From Syncephalis plumigaleata (taxonomy: Eukaryota > Zoopagomycota > Zoopagomycetes > Zoopagales > Piptocephalidaceae), in contig JAIXMF010000002.1 in assembly GCA_025201365.1 (NCBI GenBank), forward strand, positions 1,302,001 to 1,366,000: a stretch of 64,000 nucleotides of DNA. Direction: 5' to 3'. A program made the position numbers and the translations under genes. Below, piece after piece: positions 46,722 through 59,051 of this stretch (position 1 is its first letter; the number at the start of each line of letters is the position of its first letter). The notes under the pieces were generated by a model, which did not search any database, was not told where the DNA came from, and worked only from the letters and a program-made list of their open reading frames with translations.

Positions 46722-48438
46722 ATGGCACCCGATGGAAGACGTCGTGATACACTGGCCTTTAAGGAGAAGCTAAATCAAGTACTTGGCACTAATGCTACTC
46801 ACTATTGGTCAGCGTTAAAGGAATTTCTAACCGGTCGACTTAATCGTGACGAGTTTGACCACTGGGCTACACTTTACTTACCGGCTGATCAGAGTAAGCT
46901 GCATTATTAACTAATAATTACCGTGTACAAACCAAGTTGACATTGTCTCGTTTATCCGATGGTAGTCTATCTACACAACGAGTTTCTATTAGCCACGCTA
47001 TTTAACGCTTTAGTGGAGACGCCACCCAACGACAACAAGGGACAAAAGCGCAAGTTTGGTGAAACGGAGACTGAAGCAGAGAAGGCGGCAGCAGCAGCCG
47101 GAGAGAATGGCGCTAATGCTGTCGCGGTGGATGCGAAAGATGAACGACCAAAGAAGAAGAAAGAGACAGCGGCCGAGGCTAAACATCGAGAGTTGAAGCA
47201 AGCTGTTCGCGCATTAACCAAGGCTGAACGAGATCATCTCAGACATTTACTAAAGAAGGTATCTTTTTACATGTCAACGAGGGAGGAGGGAGAGGGATTA
47301 TTATACAATTAGTATTGGTAGTGATGCAAATGAGATTACGCGACTATACGTGCCAGTGTAGTGTAGAGGGTGTATACACACGCGTACGTTCAGCATTACT
47401 AACATGTGTTCACCTATAGAAATCCAATCTCACGTCCGAGCACACGACTGTATCGGCAGCGGCTTCGAGGATATCGTACCCGCCACCACTTGTGAAATTG
47501 GCACGAGGTAAACGTAAAATGAGATAAGAAAATGTTTATGCTAATGCTAATGATGATGATGATGATGATGATGATATAGATGCGGAAACATTGCCAGGAT
47601 TTGCTGCAGAGTATATGCGTACCTTACAAGCACCATTCAGTAGCGATGCCAAGGGTATTCCAAGTGGTGACGCTCTACTCGATAGAATGTATGCGGTAGC
47701 AATGGAACAAGGCATTCATGGCATTCAACAGGATGCCGTGCGTTTAATGTTCTCAGCTCTTGAGGTATTGCAGAAGAATGAAAGGCAAAATAATGGGTAA
47801 TATTACTAATAATGCTGTATGCTAATCATTAGATGCATATGAAGACGATAATCGAGCAGTGTATTATTAAGCTGCGTGCCAATCGACTTTTCGGTATTCG
47901 TACAAGAAACGCTACCCATGCGATCGTTGAAGGTAGAAGTCAAGACGGTGTAGCAACAACAGCAACAACGACAACAACACGACAACAACAGCAACATCGG
48001 CAGTTATAGCACCTAGTACAACTGCTGATCACGTAGTAGCAATGGAAGAAGATAATAATGATGAACATAATGCTGCAACTACTACTGAAGCAGTACAGGA
48101 GCAGGAGCAACAGCCACAACTGATAAACCAACTACTACAACAGATAAGAAAGAACAAGGTAGACGACGTCGACTGAATGATTCAACGACCATCCGACCAC
48201 GCGATTTGTTATTCGTGGCACAGGTATCGCCGTATATTCTAGTGGAATCGCCCTTGAACATTGAACGACTCAACTCGGTTGTACTATCGAATACTCGACT
48301 TGAACATGATCTTAGTCAACAACGAGCGAAACAGCTAATGACGACGAATGGTAGTAATCTAGCAGAGAAAGAGGAGCAATAGAACAAGCTGCATTAGATG
48401 AATTCCTAGACAGTGTACTAGGTATTCAATATGCTTAG
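46722..48438 (+). CDS. HFI1: SAGA complex adaptor subunit Ada1/Hfi1, with apparent frame breaks
   Basis: Exon 1 reads TLAFKEKLNQVLGTNATHYW, KEFLTGRLNRDEFDHWATL; exon 2 HNEFLLATLFNAL with an acidic/basic linker and LRHLLKK; later exons EYMRTLQAPFSSDAKGIPSG, RMYAVAMEQGIHGIQQDAVR, IIEQCIIKLRANR and RPRDLLFVAQVSPYILVES. These are the SAGA-Tad1 N-terminal helices and histone-fold-like C-terminal half of Ada1/Hfi1 (STAF42/TADA1). It scaffolds SAGA in the nucleus, pairing with Taf12. In the last exon three single-base losses are apparent (in the Thr/Gln low-complexity tract, near 48113 and near 48370); the final segment ALDEFLDSVLGIQYA ends at 48438. It converges on SKP1 with about 250 bp between. 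Confidence 0.85.
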
Positions 48439-48690
48439 ATTCAATCTTTCTGTAGAGTTTATATAATTTTCTGTTTATGCTTCTTTCTATTGCTTATTTA
48501 ATAAAGTTTTATTGCTGCATTGTTGATGTTGATGATGTATAATCGATTAAGAACAGCACATTAGTGCAAGCTTCATTTGTTTACACTTTTGTATGAACAC
48601 ACACATATACACACACGTAAATACATACACATTGTGCAACTGTGCAATGAGTCATATGGTTATCATTCTTATTGTTATTACTTGTTTGAT
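48439..48690. other. Convergent spacer ADA1/SKP1
   Basis: Short shared 3' region with AATAAAG near 48499. Confidence 0.4.
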
Positions 48691-49403
48691 TTAGCGTTCC
48701 TCAGCCCATTCGCATTCCTTACGAATTTGTTCCTCTTCTTCCGCTGTGAAATCATTGACAATACCAAAGAGTTCGCGAATCTCCTCGGTCGTCTTACCCT
48801 TGATCATGTTGGCAATGGTTTTGCAACCTAGATCCAATAGAGGACGGATGTCAAGTAGTTGGCCGCCAAGATAATATCGAAAATAGTGTCTGCTCTACAT
48901 CCATGTACTTTTTGTCCCAATCGCTGATATCTCCGATGTACGTACACGAGTGTATTCGTCTTGGTTCTCGTCGACTTCCGGTAGTGGATCATTCTTATGA
49001 TGTTCGCAGTAGTCGATCACCTTGGTAGCCAAATGGGAAAGGAAAGCAATAGAGATATAGTATAATTAATTAATAAGCATAGTCGAGTAGAATAATCACA
49101 AATCGTCCATATCTTGGTAACGTATGGCTAGAGAAGAGCAAACATACTCGTAATGACCATACTAACAAATACTCCCCGTAAACGCAATGCAAGCAATAGA
49201 AAGGGGAAGCAGCCTCTATATATACACTAGCACTAGTAGAATGCTTACCTTTTGAAGTATAGCACCAGCAACATTGGAATAGGAATAGGATGTTCCGATT
49301 CACCAATATCATCTAGCATATTCTTGATGAGCACTGATCGCCCAATAACGGTTTTTTCAACCGAAAATTCTTTATTGTCCGAGCTAGTAAGAATAACCGA
49401 CAT
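48691..49403 (-). CDS. SKP1: SKP1, SCF ubiquitin ligase adaptor, with apparent frame breaks
   Basis: Exon 1 (from the ATG at 49403) reads [40 protein letters not shown] and, after one missing base, NVAGAILQK followed by a GTAAGC donor. Exon 2 gives [20 protein letters not shown], then [66 protein letters not shown] and ECEWAEER. This is the complete BTB/POZ-like fold plus the C-terminal F-box-binding helices of SKP1. It bridges cullin-1 and F-box proteins. Four single bases appear to be missing, often in short homopolymers (TTTT, CC, GG). Since SKP1 is normally essential and the residues are perfectly conserved, sequencing error is likelier than decay. Confidence 0.92.
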
Positions 49404-51000
49404 GATGACGTAGTTGTAGTTGTTGTTGTTTACAATGATATAACAAATAACAAGTAATGTTACGCGTATTGAGAGATCGAATAAAGATCAGAGTAGATGT
49501 GGCAAAATAGAAAGAGAAGCAAAGTGCATAGTGTTCAAGGCAGTAGAGTGCGTGTGCGAAATACACCCTTTAGTTGAATAGAAAGTGGGATAATGGTGAT
49601 GATGTGGAAATGCGTCAATGGTGTGGTACGTGTGTGTGCGAGTACGTATTAGTTGATAAGGAGGTGAGTGAATGAGTCATTAAGTCAATGTGTGTGCTGA
49701 ATGATATTAATGCTGATATATGGATCAACCATGCAGCTATGAGGCTTTATTGGTAACACGGTATATGTAAAGGAGAACAGGAAATGCAGATGATGAATAG
49801 AAGAGAGAAAGAGAGAGAGAGAAAACTAGAATATGTGGCTCATAGTCTGTATGATTGAATTATACCCTATTGACATGTTATGCACATAATTGACATATCA
49901 TCATGTATTCAGTACGTAGTAAGGCGTCATTCTAATGACATAACACGAATACTACAAATATGACGATGAATCATGTAATTGACTATTTGATGATAAGCTA
50001 ATTATGAAACAAAAAGGACATGTTACTATTGATAGACTTTTTATGTAGTTCAATACCATTTCATATCAATCGTGGATTTGCCTTGTCACGCTCTCCTATA
50101 ACTCGATGATGATGATTATTAATGTACAAGTGTCAATTAATGACACGAATAGACATGTACACCATTGTCATTTATTTGAATTTCCCATCTATGATGTGCT
50201 ATGCAGTATCTGCCAAGTAAATGACTTCTTTCTGTTTATCTCGGCGCAACTACCCCATCGTCAATGACACGTGAGTGAATATTATTGTAAACATACGAGG
50301 AAACTCATCCGAAAACAACAACAACGAACGAACGAGCGAACGAGACAGGAACAATTTTCACGATTGACATGTGAAAAAAAAGGCCACTCATTCCACACAG
50401 TGACATGTGAGAATGATGATGATGATGATGGTGAGAGAAGGAAAGAAAAAAGAAGACGTGTTCCTGTTCAGTTCAACTATTAGAAGCTTATCAACTCGGT
50501 TACTGCAACATGCGTTAATACACACAGACATGTACATGAGTACACCCATCATGGGTGTACCCCTTTATCGTCCATCATCATTATGAGGTCTATGATGAGT
50601 GCGGCATTCTACGAGTGCTATCCATCATGTCACTATCACGTTATCATGATGGATTGAAACGGAGTAGTCATCTCCTAATACGCCGATCATTGCTACTAAA
50701 TCGTATTTTTAGTGATAGACTAGGAAAAAAATGTAGACTGGCATGTGCTTTTTAAAGCGACATCCATAATGACTCTCCTTCCACTGCATACCCTCGATGT
50801 CTACGGACAACAATATAAAGGGGTCGTACGGCATGAATGGCATCAACGACACGCACACCGCACACCGCTTGCTTTTTTATTGATTTCCTACATCATCACA
50901 TTGATTCTAGTTTGATTGCATTTGAATATCAATCACGCTTTCTTTCTTTCTTTCTTTTACGTTTACTAACAACACTACTACTTCTTTCATTGTTACTACC
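49404..51000. other. Intergenic spacer of 1.6 kb
   Basis: Promoter of SKP1 on one side and of the perilipin-like gene on the other (CTTTCTTTCTTTC at 50938-50957 just upstream of its ATG). No other coding seen. GACATGTGA-type words recur near 50367-50410. Confidence 0.45.
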
Positions 51001-51899
51001 ATGGCCAACGCTCCCACTGCTACCACTACTATTGCTGCTGCTGCCAACACACCAGCTGCTGAGCAAAACGGACACGACACCACAAAGGACGAGTCTGTTT
51101 CCCTCTACTCGAAGGCGTATCAGGCTGCCGGTACCGTTTATCAAACGGTAGCCCAAGTTACTGACCAGGCCGCCACTCGAGTCAACGAAACCGTCACTCA
51201 AGCCAAGGAACAAGCGCTAAACAGGCGCAATACGCTCGTGATCTAGCCACCGGCCAGGCCAAGAAGACTGTTCAATATGCGCGCGATGTAGCACCTACAC
51301 CCGTGGTGCAATACGCGGAATTAGCCGTCAACACCGCTGCCTCCGTACGTGATCAAACCCTCGAGCGTGTACAGCAAACTCGTTCGTTGGTGGGTGAACG
51401 TGCCGCGGCCACTCGTGACCTCGTCACCAGCAAGGCAAGTGCCACCCGTGACTTTGCCTCCACGAAGGTACAGGCCACTCGAGAATTCGCCACGACTAAA
51501 GTGGGCGAGACCGTGGACTACACTAAGCAAACGGCGAGCGGTGCCTATAATTACACTTGGAATACGGCGACTGGTCTTGCCGAAACCACTCGTTCCACCG
51601 CACAAGCCTACCTACCCGAGAAGGTGTACAGCACATTGGAGGGTGCCGCCACCTACACTTATGGCACGGCCAACAACGTCATCGCCACTACTCGTGCTAC
51701 AGCTGCCACCACTTACGAGACAGCACTAAACGCACAACAGCAAACTCGTTCGTTGATCTACAATACCGCAAGTACTGCCGGTAACACCGCTACCGGTTAT
51801 ACATCGGCTGTCTTTGGATATGCTGAAGCCGCTAAGCAACGCTCACTCGATCTATTTAACGGTTTGTTGAAGCGTAATAGCACCACTACCAGTGCTTAA
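51001..51899 (+). CDS. Perilipin-like amphipathic helical-repeat protein (lipid-droplet coat candidate)
   Basis: ATG in a strong context (ACCATGG). About 299 residues dominated by Ala/Thr/Gln/Val amphipathic 11-residue-type repeats: YQTVAQVTDQAATRVNETVT, TGQAKKTVQYARDVA, VRDQTLERVQQTRSLVGERA, SKASATRDFASTKVQATRE, then YLPEKVYSTLEGAATYTYG. After about 75 codons one base seems missing (near 51220); downstream the same repeat periodicity resumes (KQAQYARDLATGQ). The pattern and the Ala-Thr helices are those of perilipin/MPL1-like and LEA-like proteins that coat lipid droplets. There is no signal peptide or membrane segment. An LEA-type stress protein is the main alternative. Single exon, higher GC than its flanks, suggesting high expression. 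Confidence 0.7.
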
Positions 51900-52889
51900 G
51901 AAAAAAGAACATACCCCACACACTTATTTCTACAGACAAAGCCGGTAATTCCGACTTGTTCCGATAATCTATCTCTATGGGATCTTACCTATTTCTCTCG
52001 CACTCGCACTCTTTTTAGTAGACGTGTGTGTCTCTTTGTGTTTCTCTCTCTCTCTCTCTGCGTGTGTGTGTGTACACCGTTGTTCAATGGTCAATGGATT
52101 GATAATGTGTGTATGAGTGTGTGCTGTCTAGTCATCCTCCATAATACACACATGTACATGTACAAGTGTGGTGTATATATGGAACAGTAAATGGTTACAC
52201 ATTAACATTCTCTTTGTCTCTTTGTCTCTCTCTATCTCTCTATCTCTATTGAGTTATGAATGATGTTTTTCTTCTCGTTTCTATTCCGTATAAGGTTTAA
52301 TTCATTGCGTTCATTATCGTCATCACACATTAGTACTTATTATTCTTAGGGTCATCTATCTATTTATCTATCTATCCATCTATATTAGTAGCATCATACT
52401 GTTATTGTTCTTGGATGACGTATGCATATGCATGAATAGGTAGGACAATAGTAACAGGATAATGGCCATTGTTATTTACTATACGTTACAAGTTGTATAC
52501 GTGTAGTATTTGTAGAATAATAGGTTAATTTCCCTAATGTCTTCCTTTTATCTCGTCGTATCTCATTGTTTATGTAAACAATGAACACTTATTACTCTAG
52601 ATCCATTCAGTTCAGTTATATAAAGATATAATAAACATCATTATCATCAATAATATCAATGGCCATGTTTTCTTTATCTCCATTTATCTATTATCTATTA
52701 TCTAGTCTAGTCTAGTCTATTACAATACTGATCACATATACTACTATTACTATATAGACACCATTAAACTTGAATCTGTAACTAGGCAATATACCATTAT
52801 ATTATTCTTATTGTTATTATCATGCACTACTCGACTAGTATGCATCACATTTAGCTCATCTCATGTATCAGAATGTGCCCGTTTACTAC
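51900..52889. other. Intergenic spacer
   Basis: 3' flank of the perilipin-like gene with (TC)n and (GT)n tracts (52040-52072), TCTATCTA runs (about 52220-52385, 52680-52720) and AT-rich sequence up to the stop of the convergent Cox5A gene. No gene. Confidence 0.5.
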
Positions 52890-53520
52890 TTAAAAGCCTA
52901 GTTCTTCCTTGGTTGGCACGCCTAGTTGTTCCTTGACAGGTTGAAGGATCGCCATATACTCCTTGTATTGTTGGTCGTTGGTCTTCTCTCTAAGAGCATC
53001 GAATACACGTACGGCAGTTGGGAAGTCATTGACACGACGGCAAGCATGGAGAGCGGCGGTAATAGTCTCAACCGATGGTACATTATCATAGGCAAAGCAG
53101 TTGTCTAGATTGCGTTGCAATTCAAAGAGATCCGGGACAGACTCGAAAGTGGCGGTGTATCGGCGATTAAACTCCTCGTAGGATTCTTCGGCATGAGCAG
53201 AGTAGGCGCGACGAGCTATAATTTGTATAAATATGAACAAATAGGATTAGTAAAATAGATTGTATATACTCATCAAGTTGATATTGATATTATTACTATT
53301 ATGATGTATTCGGTAAAAGAAAACAAATAGTTTTACTTTTGACCGCATAGATAGATAGATAGATAATAGATAGATGCCATCAATTTGTAACAACAAATAC
53401 ACAATATTCTCTCTTAATCTCTCAATCTCGCTACTTACCCGTGGCAGAGATGGCTGAAGAGACGCGGAATGAGGCAGCGGCAACGCGTGACACGCCAGCA
53501 ACCGTACGTAGTGCATACAT
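52890..53520 (-). CDS. Cytochrome c oxidase subunit Va (yeast Cox6)
   Basis: Two exons, intron donor GTAAGTAG in the presequence. Exon 1 from the ATG at 53520 gives an Arg/Ser/Ala mitochondrial presequence (ALRTVAGVSRVAAASFRVSS). Exon 2 begins ARRAYSAHAEESYEEFNRRY, then TATFESVPDLFELQRNLDNC, PSVETITAALHACRRVNDFP and ends KEQLGVPTKEELGF. The EFNRRY...FELQRNLD and ACRRVNDFPTAVR strings are diagnostic for the COX5A/Cox6 family, a helical matrix-side subunit of complex IV. Length (about 145 residues) fits. No break. It is divergent from aminopeptidase P. Confidence 0.95.
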
Positions 53521-54283
53521 TGTTCAATAGGATCACGAATAGCAAACAACAAACGCGTGTTTAATTTAGTAAGCGCCAACCAATAAGATCTAGTAATGAT
53601 AATAGTGCAATAGTAATAGTGTTAGCATATATACACACACGCCATAGAACAATAACTATCACTGTACCGCTATGTAGGCGTGGCTGAGCAAGTAGAAGTG
53701 ATTGTGGATTGACCCGATAAAGAGGAGGAGGAGGAGGAAGAGGAAAGAAGAGAGAAGTAAAAGAGGAAACGGAGGAGAGCACAACTTCACCCGATACATT
53801 TCCGTTAAAAGGTTCATTCCTACATTCATTCAGGGGATGTAATATGCCATTTAATCCAACCATGTGCATGAATATAGACCTGTATATATGTATGTATGTA
53901 TGTATACAGAGAAGTCTTGATAATAAACAATATACTACTATTACTTACTAGTAACCATGTACTATTGCTGCTATAAGCTAATAATGTTAGTGTATATTGC
54001 TTGATAGATGGAACAAATCTAAGCATTATTATTTAGACGAGACAGCGTTGTCTAACGACAGTCGATCTAGACTATGCGCTCTTCCATCCAATTTGCGCAT
54101 TTATTATTTGTTATAGTAAAGTAGTTCAGGCTACTATTCTTTGTTTCTTTTTCTGTTGTCGTTGTCGTTGTTGTTGTTGTCGCTGTTGTCCTACTCTTTT
54201 CCCTTGTTCGTATTTAGTTGTAGTGATTCTATTGACCTCGGATATACACTAGTATTGCTACGGCATTGATATTCATTCACTGT
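53521..54283. promoter_or_regulatory. Divergent spacer between COX5A-type and aminopeptidase P genes
   Basis: About 760 bp with GGAGGA purine runs (53722-53745), TATG repeats near 53888-53905 and a single MITE terminus at 54081-54104. It presumably contains both promoters. TTGTTGTCGTTG repeats lie at 54153-54190. Confidence 0.45.
54081..54104 (+). repeat. Solo terminus of the Tc1/mariner-type MITE
   Basis: Reads CTTCCATCCAATTTGCGCAT and continues TTATT, identical in its core to the terminal inverted repeats at 22516, 23058, 31336 and 31563. No second terminus lies nearby, so it is a remnant. It sits about 180-400 bp upstream of the two candidate starts of the aminopeptidase P gene. Confidence 0.7.
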
Positions 54284-57200
54284 ATGCGTTGTCTCTGGCC
54301 TTGGTATTCTACTAGGTCTAAAGCACACGTAACACCTACCGGTTCGTGTTTCTTCTCTCTACTCTCTAGGTCCTCTGGTGTGTCTACGCGAGTTCGTCCT
54401 GCCACGCCCACTCGTCATTCGCACTCGTTAAGGCCGAAACCACGCATACAAGGCCGTTGGTCACCAGGCTTCTCTTTTCTTTCTACTAAACACGTCATCA
54501 TGCCTATCGACGCCGCTGATTTGAAGAAGGTACATACCACCGACCGTCTACGTCGGTTGCGTGCACTTATGCTCGATCCTCGCTACAACTTGACTGCCTA
54601 CGTCATTCCAAGTGAAGATGCTCATCAGGTCAGTGAGGGTTATAGCAGATATATGCTTCTGTCGTAGTTATTTACTTAACAATCATGGATATGCTATATT
54701 TTGCTTTTATTCAATATTTAACAATATCATAGAGCGAGTATATAGCAGACTGCGATAAGCGTCGTCATTATATCTCGGGATTTAGTGGTTCAGCCGGTAA
54801 GAAGCATTTAGAGTCACGAGACATGAGGATAGAGCATATAGAGTCGGTGGTTGACGTGCTAACAAATGTTTGACTAGGTTGTGCGGTGGTTACACGCGAT
54901 ACAGCTGCACTATTCACTGATGGTCGCTACTTTCTACAAGCATCGCAAGAACTCGATGAGAACTGGACGCTTATGAAGCAGGGATTACCGGGTGTACCCA
55001 CTTGGCAAGATTATCTACTTCAGGTGTGTAATAGCAAACTATACAAATGATTAAGACGCTAATACAATGAATATAATAAATCATTAGGTAGCATCGACTG
55101 ATTCGCGTATTGGTATGGATCCAACCTTGATTACTGCACGTAAGTATATCTGATACATATATTATTACAATTACTCATTCTATCTGTTATTTTGTATAAT
55201 GAATAGCGGATGCACGAGCACTACGAACATCATTATCTAGTATTGGTGCCGAGTTCGTTACCATTACCGAGAATCTAATTGATAACATCTGGGATGATCG
55301 ACCGGAACGACCGACATCTCCGGCATTTGTCTTACCTATCAAATATACTGGTGAGTGAGTGTGTGAGTGGTACGAGAATGATCATTTATCAACTATATGA
55401 CAACTATTAGGACAAAGCATGGCTGATAAGATTAAGCAGCTACGTGCGGAATTGAAGAAGGACTATGTATCGGGTATTGTCCTTTCGGCATTGGATGAGA
55501 TTGCCTGTAAGTTATCCTTCATCTCATTGACTCGTGTCATCCAGCTGAACATTACTGCGTATAGGGTTATTCAACTTGCGAGGATCCGATATTGATTTCA
55601 ATCCGGTATTCTTTGCCTATAGTCTAGTCACGAATGAGGAGGTGTTCCTGTACATTGACGAGAAGAAGATCACTCCACAAGTACGGGAACATTTGGGTGA
55701 CACCGTACAGATCAAGCCCTATAATAGTATATTCAGTCATCTACGAGCACTGGGTAAAATCAATGCTGCTGAAAACAAACAGGTAACTAGATTGATTGTT
55801 ATCACTTTAGTAGGAGTATAAGATTCACGTATGATTGATGATGACGTAGAAACTGCTACTTACTACTCGAGCAAGTATCGCATTGGAGGAGGCATTAGGC
55901 ACGGCAAGTATACACATACATATATACCTATATAGCTTGCTATTTGTTTATGAAGGACAATGTTAACCATATATATGTGCATATCTCTAGAATAACATTG
56001 TAGAGGGTCGATCTCCTATTATGATGTCAAAGGCCATTAAGAATCCGGTTGAATTGGAGGGTATGCGTCAATCGCATCTACGAGATGCTGCTGCTCTGGT
56101 ATGTAAATGATTTTATCATCACATCTATTGACTAATAACGTGATTATTAGTGCAACTATTTCGCATGGTTAGAAGGGGAATTGGTAGCCGGTCAGCAAGA
56201 GTACAATGAAGTGCAAGTGGCCGACAAGTTGGCTGCATTCCGAGCTGAACAAGCTGATTTCGTTGGACTTAGCTTCGATACCATCTCGGGTAGTGGTGCC
56301 AACGGTGCCATTATTCACTACAAGCCAGAACCGGAAACATGCGCTATTGTCAAACGAGAGGCAATGTATTTGTGTGATTCAGGTGGTCAATATCGGTTAG
56401 TAGTATTAGTGATGATGATTATTCATCATTGTAACTTCTTATTTCTATGACATTAGTGATGGCACTACCGATGTCACACGTACCTGGCATTTTGGCACAC
56501 CCACTGATTATGAGAAACGCTGCTTTACTCGAGTACTTCAAGGACATATTGCTATTGATACGGCCGTATTCCCTTCTACGACCACAGGTAGTAATACCGT
56601 CTTAAGTATGTGTACATCAATGTAATGTACTAATTGAAATAATTGATGCTTTTATTACTAGGTTTCTCATTAGATATATTAGCGCGTGCACCATTATGGA
56701 AGGATGGTCTAGATTATCGTCATGGTACAGGACATGGTGTTGGATCATTCTTAAATGTACATGAAGGTGTGTGCTATGAGTGCTATTATACTAGAATGAT
56801 GGTTGGATATCTAATACAAACTACTACTATTATAATAATAATAACGATGATCAGGTCCTCAAGGTATTGGTTACCGGCCCTATTGTCATGAAGTGCCATT
56901 GATGGAAGGCATGACAGTAACTAATGGTTAGTTAGTTCTATATAGCTTGAATTAATGACATACAATAGACTAACTCTACATGTCACTAATAGAACCAGGC
57001 TATTACGAGGATGGTAAATTTGGTATTCGTATTGAGAATGTACTACTAGTACGTAAGGTTGATACACCACAACGATTTGGTGATGTGGACTATCTAGGCT
57101 TTGAGAATGTAACAATGGTAAGTTACTTGCAAGTAGCCGTATATCATCGTACAATTAATATGACTTCACTTTTCTCTCTGTTTGTATATAGGTGCCTATT

Positions 57201-57353
57201 CATAAGAAGCTTATTGATATTAGTCTACTTACTCCAGAAGAACGTCAATGGGTCGACAATCATCATAAGCAATGTTTTGAGCGTGTATCTCCATTGCTAG
57301 ATCCGAATGGACAAGGTTACGCTTGGTTGAAACGAGAGACGAGTCCTCTTTAA
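54284..57353 (+). CDS. Xaa-Pro aminopeptidase (aminopeptidase P, M24B)
   Basis: About a dozen exons. The cytosolic-type start is the ATG at 54500 ([20 protein letters not shown]), but the frame stays open upstream to an ATG at 54284 that would add 72 residues rich in Arg, Ser and Pro without acidic residues. N-terminal creatinase-like domain: [49 protein letters not shown]. Catalytic domain: [39 protein letters not shown] (metal Asp pair), [20 protein letters not shown] (metal His), [19 protein letters not shown] (metal Glu), ending WLKRETSPL. It removes N-terminal residues before proline. About 620 residues from the second start, the normal size for the long cytosolic form. No frame break. 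Confidence 0.94.
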
Positions 57354-57479
57354 TAAAGACCTTATTCTATCCATCTATTAATACAATGTGTTGTGTTTAT
57401 TTGTTGTTGGTATAATCATCCTTGACACACTTTTCTTCTCTAATATTTACACACTTTCAATTACTACTACAACAGCAAT

Positions 57480-59051
57480 ATGGATACTACTACTCCTAAT
57501 AATAACAATACACCCGGTGGTGTACGCTTAAAGATAAAGACAAGCAAAGACCCTGTCGTTGTTATTAGTGGTGCACCTGGTACTTCACCTTCTAGTGCTA
57601 ATTCTACGAATCGTAATACGACACGCACACTTCCACCGTTAACACCACGTATTCGTATCAAGCCACTTGGCAAGGATACTAGTGATAATCTACCTCATGA
57701 CTTGGAAATCTAGTAAGATCTGAAGAGCAATTCATATTACGCTTACCAGCTGGTAAAACTGTGGAACGATTACGAAAGGATATTCGTGAACGTACCATTG
57801 ATAATAATGTTAGCTTTAAATTTACAGGTATGCCTTATAATAATAATATTGTTACTACTACTTAACACAGTTACTAATAGAAATGATCTAACTAGATCAA
57901 CGACATGCTCAAATTGATTTATATGGTGAAAAGTATCGTGCTCGACTTGTTGATTTGCCGTGTATCATTGAAGCACAGAAGACGTTCAATCGACGTCATT
58001 TCTTTAAAGTGGGCGATATCTGTCAGGTGAGTAGCATAGCCATTTAATGAATGAGTTAGCCTATTCATCAATCTACTAGATGTTAGTAGTAGAGGGTGAT
58101 CAACCTGAATTGCAACCATCACGTCCATTAACAAGCAATAGTAATGCATGGCCTGATGGTCTATCGGCACCATTACGTGATGTAAGAAAACGGCGATTTA
58201 GAAAACGAGTGGCTAAACAGGTAAGGATACTCGACAGTAATGCAATATAATGTATATGATATAACGAGTGATTGTCATTAGAGAGTGGAGATTATTGAGA
58301 AACAAGTGGAGGAATTACTAATGAAGGATGCCGCGGCAGAACAGGTCATCTATGGTAAATGGCGTAAATGACATTTAATGAATTGTACTTAACATTTGTG
58401 TAGAGATAAATGAACTACGTGATCATGCTACACCCTCCGAGTATGACATGGGCAACAATACACCATTGACAGGTTATGGACATGGCGACATTCGTGATAG
58501 ACAGAGTGTAGGCAGCGATATTGATTTGGAAGGATATGATTCAGATTTGGCAGCAGAGATTGGACGTGGTCTAGAACAACTGGAGGAGGTGATGTTGGAT
58601 TACATGAAGTAGATGAAGACGAGGATCGTGAAAGTAGCGACAGTGGTAGTGGTAGTGGTGATGACGATGAAGATGAAGATGAGGAAGAGGAGGAAGGCGA
58701 GGAAGGTGGTCCAGGTAAGGAATTAGTAGATGTTAGAAAGGCGTGGATTATCCCATAACATTAAGCTGATTATACATTGAATAATGTAGTGGATGAGACA
58801 TCAGTGCAACGTCGTATATTGCAAGAAGAAGTGTCTGAACTGGAAGCGACTATACAAAAGAAACAACAAGAAGTTGCTAATGCAGCCAATCCTATTGTTA
58901 AGGTAAATGATATGTGATAATAATTAGTAAATGTATAATCAACTAATACACTATTACATTATAGAAACGATTACAACATATGGCCGATAAACTAGTGGCA
59001 GAGTTAGCACTCAAACAAGGTCTACTAAAAGAAGTGCGTGATCGACAATAG
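57480..59051 (+). CDS. TAF7: TFIID subunit TAF7, with apparent frame breaks
   Basis: The ATG lies 127 bp after the aminopeptidase P stop. A basic/Pro-rich N-terminus leads to the TAFII55 domain: RSEEQFILRLPAGKTVERLR, FKFTDQRHAQIDLYGEKYRA, RLVDLPCIIEAQKTFNRRHF, FKVGDICQMLVV, the core of TAF7 that contacts TAF1. Then come WPDGLSAPLRDVRKRRFRKR, an acidic segment (DDDEDEDEEEEEGEEGG) and a C-terminal coiled coil (VSELEATIQKKQQEVANAA, HMADKLVAELALKQGLLKEV). Introns are short and canonical. Two single bases appear to be missing, near 57708 just before RSEEQF and near 58587 before the acidic region. Role by family: inhibits TAF1 acetyltransferase until initiation, in the nucleus. Confidence 0.92.
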
